Positions 1 to 5,347 of a stretch of DNA of 6,049 nt are shown here, in pieces (position 1 is the first letter of the stretch; each line of letters starts with the position of its first letter). The DNA is from an uncultured Frankiales bacterium (GTDB lineage: Bacteria; Actinomycetota; Actinomycetes; Mycobacteriales; SCTD01). The notes below the pieces were generated by a model. That model did no database searches. It was not told the origin of the DNA and saw nothing but the letters and a program-made list of their open reading frames with translations. The position numbers and the translations under genes were made by a program. The DNA lies in assembly GCA_946479905.1 (NCBI GenBank), contig CAMLIA010000231.1, positions 1-6,049 on the forward strand. Reading direction: 5' to 3'.

Positions 1-165
1 ACCGAGCTGCCCGTCGAGCAGTGGCGCCGGCTCGCGCCGCTCGGCAACACCTGCTGGTCGTCGCTGGTGGAGTCGGCGTTCGGCTGGCGGCTGGAGCGGC
101 ACAACGCCGGCCTCGGACCGCTGACCGGACCGCCCACCGGCGCCCGCCGCGAAGGCGCCCTCTAG
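1..165 (+). CDS. C-terminal end of a probable histidine-phosphatase family protein (partial)
   Basis: This is the last 54 codons of a gene that begins before the window, read in frame 1 to the TAG at 163-165. The visible protein contains LGNTCWSSL followed by GWRLERHN and a Gly/Pro-rich tail. That pattern, a short strand around an Asn and Trp, then W-R-L, then H/Y-N near the end, is what I know from the C-termini of actinobacterial histidine phosphatase (phosphoglycerate-mutase-like) proteins. The catalytic RHG motif and second His lie upstream and cannot be seen, so the family call is tentative and no substrate can be inferred. The gene converges with the PucR-type regulator, and the two stop codons share the CTAG at 162-165. 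That the sequence is coding is fairly safe; the family is not. Confidence 0.55.
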   Translation, partial: TELPVEQWRRLAPLGNTCWSSLVESAFGWRLERHNAGLGPLTGPPTGARREGAL

Positions 166-1694
166 TCGGCCAGCAGCCGGACCTGCAGCTCGGCGAGCAG
201 CCGCTGGTCGGGGTCCTCCAGGTCGAGCCCGGCGACCTCCTGCGCCTTGCGCAGCCGGTAGCGCACGGTGTTGTAGTGCAGCCCGAGCATCGCCGCCGCC
301 GCCTTCACGTCGCCGACCGCCGCGAAGTAGGCCCGCAGCGTCTCGAGCAGCGAACCGCCGTGCGCCCGGTCGTGCTCGACGAGCCGCATCCCCGGGCCCT
401 CGAGCAGCGCCGGGTGCGCGAGGGCGACCTCGCGGAACTGCGCCAGCCGCCAGGACGCCTGCACGTTCTCGGAGTCGGTGAGGCCCGACCAGCCGCGCCG
501 CTCCGACAGGTCGAGCAGCTCCTCCACCAGCGAACGGACCGCGCTCGCCTCGGTCAGGTGCGAGAACGAGCTGCTGATCATCGCCCGGTGCGGCGCCGAC
601 CGCTGCAGCCGTGCGTGCAGGTCGGTGAGGACGCGTACGGCTGCGGGCCGCTCGTCCGGTCCGGCGCAGGGGAAGAGCAGGAAGGCCGTGTCGTGCACCG
701 GTGCCGCGAGGGCGGCGACGCGGTAGGCCTCGCAGTAGCTGCGCGCCAGCGTGATGAGCCGACGCGCGGTCCCGGCCCGCTCGGTCGGGTCGGTGGCCAG
801 CGGCCGCAGCCCCGCGAGGACGAAGCCGCTGTCGACGCCGACCTTCAGCCGGTCCGCGACCAGCCGCTCGGTGTGCATGCCGCCGAGCAGGGCGGCCAGC
901 GGCAGGTCGTGCTCGGGCGAGGTCGCCGAGCCGATGGAGGCGTGCCGCAGCAGCGCGAGCGCGGCGACGTCGACCGCCCGTCGCAGGCCGTCGAGGGCCT
1001 GCGCCTCGTCGAGGTCGTGGCTGGGGGTGACCCAGATCGTGCCGAACAGCTGGCCCCCGACGAGGACGCCGCCGGCGTACCGCTCGCCGAGCCCCTCGAC
1101 CGCCTGGTCGGGGATGTGGATCAGCTCGCCCTTGAGGAGCCGGTCGACGTACCCCTGCTCCCGCAGCCGGTCGAGGACGGCCTTCGGCGCCCGCCGCCCG
1201 AGCAGCGTCTGGGTGCGGACCTCGTCGGGTGCCTCCCCGCCGGAGTACGCCATGAGCTGCCAGGCCGGGTCGTGCACGACGACCGAGCCGCCGCACAGGC
1301 TGGCGAGGGCGTCGGCCAGGGCGAACAGCGAGTCGCCCACCTGGGCTCCCATGACCGGCGACGCGGACACCGACAGCCGCGCCAGCGCGATCACGTGGCC
1401 CCAGTCGGCCGCGGGGTCGATGACGAGGACCGCCGGCCCGTCCGGACGCACGTCGGGCACGGCGGAGCCCTTCACGAGCACCGCGGGCGCCCCCGCGGCC
1501 CGGGCGTCGTCCTGCAGCTGCCCGCAGGACGACAGCGGGTGCCCGACGGCGACGACGAGCACGTCGGCAGCCATCTGGACGGGGTGCTCCGGGTCGCTCA
1601 CCGAGACCGCCGCGACGCCCGCTGTGAGCTCCCCGCAGGAGCCGACGACGAGGGCCGGGCCGAGGTCCTCCACCAGCTGCTGGACGGTGCGCAC
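162..1694 (-). CDS. PucR/CdaR-type transcriptional regulator
   Basis: Cytoplasmic DNA-binding regulator of about 510 residues. With the start used here, residues 1-120 form an N-terminal alpha/beta ligand-binding-like region opening with VRTVQQLVEDLGPALV. Residues 121-250 resemble a GAF-like sensor (DSLFALADALASL, then VVVHDPAWQLMAYS). Residues ~264-400 match the degenerate GGDEF-like CdaR region. Residues 449-507 are the C-terminal PucR helix-turn-helix, with GDVKAAAAMLGLHYNTVRYR as its core; this is the most diagnostic part. Family members usually activate catabolic operons in response to a metabolite. The start is uncertain: GTG at 1694 fits the family N-terminus, but GTG 1757 and ATG 1805 are in frame upstream, and the open frame extends to 1967, inside lldD. 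None has a clear Shine-Dalgarno. The gene diverges from the lldD operon, which is therefore its likely target (inference). The effector is unknown. Confidence 0.9.
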   Translation of the reverse strand: MRTVQQLVEDLGPALVVGSCGELTAGVAAVSVSDPEHPVQMAADVLVVAVGHPLSSCGQLQDDARAAGAPAVLVKGSAVPDVRPDGPAVLVIDPAADWGHVIALARLSVSASPVMGAQVGDSLFALADALASLCGGSVVVHDPAWQLMAYSGGEAPDEVRTQTLLGRRAPKAVLDRLREQGYVDRLLKGELIHIPDQAVEGLGERYAGGVLVGGQLFGTIWVTPSHDLDEAQALDGLRRAVDVAALALLRHASIGSATSPEHDLPLAALLGGMHTERLVADRLKVGVDSGFVLAGLRPLATDPTERAGTARRLITLARSYCEAYRVAALAAPVHDTAFLLFPCAGPDERPAAVRVLTDLHARLQRSAPHRAMISSSFSHLTEASAVRSLVEELLDLSERRGWSGLTDSENVQASWRLAQFREVALAHPALLEGPGMRLVEHDRAHGGSLLETLRAYFAAVGDVKAAAAMLGLHYNTVRYRLRKAQEVAGLDLEDPDQRLLAELQVRLLAD

Positions 1695-1732
1695 GAGGCC
1701 ACTGTCGCACGCTCGGGCGCTGTCCCTCTGCA

Positions 1733-1765
1733 CAACGGCACGGGAGGGTTTCGTCACCCGTTGCC
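1733..1765. promoter_or_regulatory. Imperfect inverted repeat in the divergent regulator/lldD intergenic region
   Basis: Two readings of the same dyad are visible. CAACGG at 1733-1738 is the exact reverse complement of CCGTTG at 1758-1763. Using longer arms, GGCACGGG at 1737-1744 pairs with CCCGTTGCC at 1757-1765 if one T is bulged, leaving a 12-nt spacer. It lies about midway between the chosen regulator start (1694) and the lldD start (1804), in sequence less G/C-saturated than the genes, so it could be an operator for the PucR-type protein or part of a leader hairpin. No convincing -10/-35 pair was found for either direction. If the regulator starts at GTG 1757, the left arm would be coding. 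Function is inferred from position only. Confidence 0.3.
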
Positions 1766-1803
1766 AGCGCAGCGCCCTGGGCCCGGGTGCCAACCTGTGG
1801 GGC

Positions 1804-3033
1804 ATGCAGCGCTCCGTGAACCCCGTCCGCGTCCAGCGTCGCGTACCGCGCTGGTCCGAGGTGTCGCAGTTCGTCGCCCCCGCCTTCCGGCGCGATCCCG
1901 CCGGCCCGCTGGCCCGCGTCCGCACCAGCGCCGACTTCGAGCGGCGCGCGGCCCGTCGTACCCCCAAGGCGGTCTTCGACTACGTGCAGGGCTCCGCCGA
2001 GCGCGAGACCGCCGCGCGCCGCGCGGCCGAGGCGTTCCAGTCGGTCGAGTTCCTGCCGCGGGTGCTGCGCGACGTCGCGACCGTCGACACGTCCACGACC
2101 GTGCTGGGCGAGCCGGTCGCCTTCCCGGTGGTGCTCGGCCCGACCGGCTTCACCCGGATGATGCGCACCGAGGGCGAGCCCGCCGTGGCGCGGCCCGCCG
2201 GTCGCGCGGGCATCCCCTACACGCTGTCCACGATGGGTACGACGTCGCTGGAGGACCTCGCGGCGCAGGCGCCGGACACCACCCGCTGGTTCCAGCTCTA
2301 CCTCTGGCGTGACCGCGAGCGCAGCCAGGAGCTGCTCGACCGGGCACGCGCCACCGGCTTCCGGACGCTCGTGCTCACGGTGGACGTGCCCGTCGCCGGG
2401 GCGCGGCTGCGCGACGCCTACAACGGGCTCACCATCCCGCCGCGGCTCAGCTCGCGCACGCTGCTGGACATGGCCCGGCACCCCCGCTGGACGTACGACG
2501 TCCTCACGACCGAGCCGCTGGCGTTCGCGAGCATCGGGGCGGCCGACACCCTCGAGCAGTCGATCAACACCGTCTTCGACCCGTCCGCGACGCTGGCCGA
2601 CATCGACTGGCTGCGGGCGCGCTGGGACGGCCCGATCGTCGTCAAGGGCGTGCAGCGCGTCGAGGACGCCAAGGACCTCGTGTCCGCCGGCGCCGACGCG
2701 ATCTGCGTGTCCAACCACGGCGGCCGGCAGCTCGACCGGGCGGCCACGCCGCTGCGGCTGCTGCCCGACGTCGTCGACGCCGTCGGTGACGCGACCGAGG
2801 TCTACCTCGACGGTGGCGTCCGGTGCGGCGCTGACGTCGCCGCCGCCGTCGGGCTCGGAGCGCGGGCCGCGTTCGTCGCCCGGCCGTACCTGTTCGCCCT
2901 GATGGCCGACGGCGAGGCAGGTGTGGACCACCTGCTCGGGCTGCTGCGCAACGACTACGCGCGCACCCTGCAGCTGCTCGGCGTCACGAGCACCGACCAG
3001 CTCGACCGCGACCTCGTCCGGCTGCTGCCGTGA
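1804..3033 (+). CDS. lldD: FMN-dependent L-lactate dehydrogenase (LldD2-like alpha-hydroxy acid oxidoreductase)
   Basis: A 409-residue flavoenzyme expected to oxidise L-lactate (or a similar 2-hydroxy acid) to the keto acid at the inner membrane face, passing electrons to quinone. It fits the FMN-dependent alpha-hydroxy acid dehydrogenase family along its length and strongly resembles mycobacterial LldD2. By alignment to glycolate oxidase, the active-site set is complete: Tyr60 (FDY), Tyr166 (WFQLY), Asp194 (TVDVP), Arg201 (GARLRD), Lys281 (VVKG), catalytic His305 and Arg308 (SNHGGRQLD). DGGVR at 336-340 is the FMN phosphate loop. The usual GRPYL motif near 358-363 reads ARPYL. About 36 residues precede the glycolate oxidase N-terminus, as in LldD2. 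ATG 1804 gives the family's RRVPR-type opening; no good ribosome binding site precedes it, and GTG 1816 is an alternative. It is first in a three-gene operon; its stop overlaps the next start. The family is certain; lactate as substrate is likely, not proven. Confidence 0.92.
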   Translation: MQRSVNPVRVQRRVPRWSEVSQFVAPAFRRDPAGPLARVRTSADFERRAARRTPKAVFDYVQGSAERETAARRAAEAFQSVEFLPRVLRDVATVDTSTTVLGEPVAFPVVLGPTGFTRMMRTEGEPAVARPAGRAGIPYTLSTMGTTSLEDLAAQAPDTTRWFQLYLWRDRERSQELLDRARATGFRTLVLTVDVPVAGARLRDAYNGLTIPPRLSSRTLLDMARHPRWTYDVLTTEPLAFASIGAADTLEQSINTVFDPSATLADIDWLRARWDGPIVVKGVQRVEDAKDLVSAGADAICVSNHGGRQLDRAATPLRLLPDVVDAVGDATEVYLDGGVRCGADVAAAVGLGARAAFVARPYLFALMADGEAGVDHLLGLLRNDYARTLQLLGVTSTDQLDRDLVRLLP

Positions 3034-4520
3034 GACGAGCTCTGCTGGGGGCACTGCTGCTCGGCACGGCCGCGTGCGGGACCACCGTCCCGATGACGGA
3101 GGCCCAGCAGGCAGGGACGGGGCTGGAGCAGCCGGGTGTGTCGGTGCCGGGCTCCGCGGTGCCTGGGTCGACCGGTGTCCCGGGGACTGTCGACGGGCCC
3201 TCGCTCGGCTCGCCTGGTGCTGCACCTGCACGCGGTGCCATCGCCGCGCCCGGCCAGGTCGCCACCCTGGCGCCCCGCTCGACCGCGCGGATCCCCGAGA
3301 AGGGCCAGGGCTGGGACGCGAAGAACGTCTACGTCGGGATCATCACGACGAGCGACGCCGCCGGTGCGCTGCAGGCGCTCGGGGTCTCGCTGAACCCGGG
3401 CGACGAGATCGCGGACGCGCACGCGGTGGTCGACGACATCAACCGCAAGGGCGGCCTGTTCGGCCGCAAGGTCGTCCTCGTCGTCAAGGACGACAAGAGC
3501 GCGGACGTGCTCGCCGACCCGTCGTCCGTGGGTCAGGCCGACTGCGCCTACTTCGCGCAGGACCACCCCGTCATCAACGTCGTCAACGCCGACGCCGCCC
3601 TCGACCTCGACAGCTTCCGGGCATGCTTCAAGAAGGCGCGCATCCCGCTGGTCACCGTGACCACCTCGGCCTTCGACGACCAGGTCGCCGGCGGCCTCTC
3701 GCCGTACTTCTACAACGCGCTGTCGGTCAGCTGGACCCGTCTCGTCCCGCTGCTGGTCAAGCGGCTGCAGGCGCAGGGGTACTTCAGCGGCTGGAGCGCC
3801 GCGACCGGCGCCGCGAGCGCGACCGCCAAGCCCAAGGTCGGAGTGCTCTACGGCAACGACGGCGCCGGGACCCGGCAGGGGCCGGCGCTCGTCGCCGCGC
3901 TGAAGCGGGCCGGCTACGCGACCGACAGCTTCCAGTACACCTCCACCGGCGACGCCAGCGCGGCAGAGCTCAAGTTCGCGGGCAACGGCGTCACGCACGT
4001 CATCGGCCTGGACACCTTCCAGTTCTTCTTCATGACCGCCGCACGCTCGCAGCACTACCTGCCTCGGTACGGCGTCACGTCGTACAACGGCCTGCAGGCG
4101 CTCCTCGCGAGCAACGGCGACCCCGCGCAGCTCAACGGTGCCCTCGGCATCGGCTGGTACCCGACGCTCGACACCGAGCAGGCCCAGGACCCCGGTCCCG
4201 GCCCCGGGTCGAAGGACTGCCTCGCCGCGCTCGCCGCCGGCGGTCAGAAGTTCGCCGGCAAGCGGTTCGCCCAGGCGGTCGGCATGGCCTTCTGCGACGG
4301 CCTGCACCTCGGCGTGCTCGGTGCCAAGGCCGGCGGCGGCCTCGACCCTGCGCTCATCCGGCAGGGCATCGTCGCCCTCGGCCCGTCCTTCCCCACCGGC
4401 GGCGGCTTCGCCAGCGGCCTGAGCGCCACCAACTACGCGATGCCCGGCGCCGGCCGCGACATCGGCTGGGACACCCGCTGCCAGTGCTTCACCTACCGCG
4501 GCTCGACCTACCGGATCTGA
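3030..4520 (+). CDS. Secreted substrate-binding lipoprotein, LivK/type-1 periplasmic-binding fold
   Basis: A 496-residue extracytoplasmic solute-binding protein. Residues 1-16 are a lipoprotein signal peptide: two Arg, a Leu/Ala core, then a lipobox ending TAAC, with Cys16 the likely lipidated residue. Residues 17-95 are a Gly/Pro/Ser/Ala-rich tether containing repeated VPGS/VPG units. From about residue 98 (NVYVGIITTSDAAG) to the C-terminus it matches the branched-chain amino acid type binding proteins (Peripla_BP_6): DDINRKGGLFGRKV at 135-148, VTVTTSAF at 208-215, and VGVLYGNDGAG at 270-280, which opens the second lobe. Six mature-domain cysteines (172, 199, 397, 422, 484, 486) could form disulfides. 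A PGPGPGS insert sits at 388-394. GTG 3030 overlaps the lldD stop as GTGA with no Shine-Dalgarno, suggesting translational coupling. No permease or ATPase gene is nearby, so it may serve a distant transporter or act as a sensor. The ligand is unknown; an organic acid is a guess from context. Confidence 0.88.
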   Translation: MRRALLGALLLGTAACGTTVPMTEAQQAGTGLEQPGVSVPGSAVPGSTGVPGTVDGPSLGSPGAAPARGAIAAPGQVATLAPRSTARIPEKGQGWDAKNVYVGIITTSDAAGALQALGVSLNPGDEIADAHAVVDDINRKGGLFGRKVVLVVKDDKSADVLADPSSVGQADCAYFAQDHPVINVVNADAALDLDSFRACFKKARIPLVTVTTSAFDDQVAGGLSPYFYNALSVSWTRLVPLLVKRLQAQGYFSGWSAATGAASATAKPKVGVLYGNDGAGTRQGPALVAALKRAGYATDSFQYTSTGDASAAELKFAGNGVTHVIGLDTFQFFFMTAARSQHYLPRYGVTSYNGLQALLASNGDPAQLNGALGIGWYPTLDTEQAQDPGPGPGSKDCLAALAAGGQKFAGKRFAQAVGMAFCDGLHLGVLGAKAGGGLDPALIRQGIVALGPSFPTGGGFASGLSATNYAMPGAGRDIGWDTRCQCFTYRGSTYRI

Positions 4521-4524
4521 GGAG
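4519..4524 (+). promoter_or_regulatory. Ribosome binding site of the alpha/beta hydrolase gene
   Basis: GAGGAG ends 7 nt before the ATG at 4532 and overlaps the TGA stop of the lipoprotein gene (4518-4520). It fixes the hydrolase start and is the only strong Shine-Dalgarno I found in the operon. Confidence 0.8.
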
Positions 4525-4531
4525 CCCTTTC

Positions 4532-5347
4532 ATGACGTCGTACGAGGTTGAGGTCTCCGGCGGTGCGGGCTCGCCCGTGCTGCTGCTCCCCGGTGGCGCC
4601 GCCAGCAGCCGCGGCTTCTTCCCGGGCCTCGTCGAGGCGCTGGCCGGCCACCAGGTCGTGAGCCTCGACCGTCCCGGCACGGGCCTCGCCGCCGGCAAGG
4701 GCGTCGCGTCGCTGCGCACCGGCTCGGCTGCTGCCGCTGAGGTGCTCACGTCGCTGGGTGCCGGTCCGGCCGTCGTCGTCGGGCAGAGCCTCGGCGGGGC
4801 GGTCGCGGTGCAGTTCGCCATGGACCACCCGTCGCTCGTCGCAGGCCTCGTGCTCATCGACCCCACCCCTGTCGACATCCCGAAGCTGCCCGCGACGCTG
4901 GTCCGTCTCTTCGGGCTGCTGGCGCTGCCCGGGCGGCTGCCCGTGGTCGGTGGCCGCCTGGACCGGTTCGTCTGGTCCGCCATGAGCCGTCGCGCGCACG
5001 TCGCTCCTGAGGCCCGTTCCGGGTTGGAGGTCATGATCGCGTCGGCCTCGATGGCGACGACCAAGAAGGCTGTCGAGACGCTGGGGGAGGACGTGGCCTT
5101 GTTGGGACCGCGGCTTGGTCGGCTGGAGGTGCCGGTCGTCGTGATGACCGCCGACCGCAAGCCCGGTCACGCCGTGCGGCAGTCCCACGAGCGGCTCGTC
5201 GCGGCTCTGGGTGGGCGTCTGGTCGCTCCTGCCGGGGGCGTGCACGCCGAGCACCTGCGCAAGCCCGCGTGGGTCAACGACCTCGTCCTGTCAGTGGTCG
5301 CGGAGGCCCAGGTCGGCCTGCCCGGCACGGCCGGCGCCGAGGTCTAG
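4532..5347 (+). CDS. Alpha/beta-fold hydrolase
   Basis: A 271-residue cytoplasmic alpha/beta hydrolase with no signal peptide. Ordered motifs are PVLLLPGGAAS at 15-25 (oxyanion-hole loop), DRPGTG at 46-51, the nucleophile elbow GQSLGG with Ser86, LVLIDPTP at 106-113, a lid or cap at ~115-190, VVVMTADRK with probable acid Asp208, and GGVHAEHLRKP with probable catalytic His238. The full Ser-Asp-His triad is therefore visible, and the length is normal for a single-domain member. The family covers esterases, lipases, haloperoxidase-like enzymes, dehalogenases and C-C hydrolases; nothing here picks out one reaction. It starts 11 nt after the lipoprotein stop, is probably the last gene of the lldD operon, and has a strong ribosome binding site. 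Its TAG (5345-5347) shares CTAG with the stop of the convergent integrase frame, and the tRNA begins 20 nt later. Confidence 0.9.
   Translation: MTSYEVEVSGGAGSPVLLLPGGAASSRGFFPGLVEALAGHQVVSLDRPGTGLAAGKGVASLRTGSAAAAEVLTSLGAGPAVVVGQSLGGAVAVQFAMDHPSLVAGLVLIDPTPVDIPKLPATLVRLFGLLALPGRLPVVGGRLDRFVWSAMSRRAHVAPEARSGLEVMIASASMATTKKAVETLGEDVALLGPRLGRLEVPVVVMTADRKPGHAVRQSHERLVAALGGRLVAPAGGVHAEHLRKPAWVNDLVLSVVAEAQVGLPGTAGAEV

Noticed and set aside
1775..1790. GGGCCC-centred palindrome upstream of lldD as an operator
   Set aside because: Short GC-only palindromes arise often by chance at this base composition, and the extended arms rely on a wobble.
751..1803. Long N-terminal extension of lldD to an upstream ATG at 751
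   Set aside because: The in-frame extension is antisense to the regulator and has low-complexity Ser/Arg/Pro composition; the family N-terminus is reached from ATG 1804.
1695..1967. Regulator start at 1967, giving 601 residues
   Set aside because: It would place the start well inside lldD, and the extra ~90 residues do not resemble the family, whose N-terminus fits VRTVQQLVEDLG at 1694.
21..2312. A 763-residue open frame on the + strand across the regulator gene
   Set aside because: It is antisense to the PucR-type gene, with an Arg/Pro/Gly-rich composition and no recognisable domain; long shadow frames are expected in DNA this GC-rich.
2955..4307. 450-residue minus-strand frame opposite the binding-protein gene
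   Set aside because: It is a shadow of a well-supported gene, with no coherent domain.
2921..4531. 808-residue frame that ends with the hydrolase
   Set aside because: The first ~537 residues are a shadow of lldD and the lipoprotein gene; a clear ribosome binding site and ATG at 4532 begin the real hydrolase.
4489..5254. Two overlapping minus-strand frames opposite the hydrolase
   Set aside because: Composition is low-complexity and no family features are visible; the hydrolase on the other strand has a full catalytic triad.
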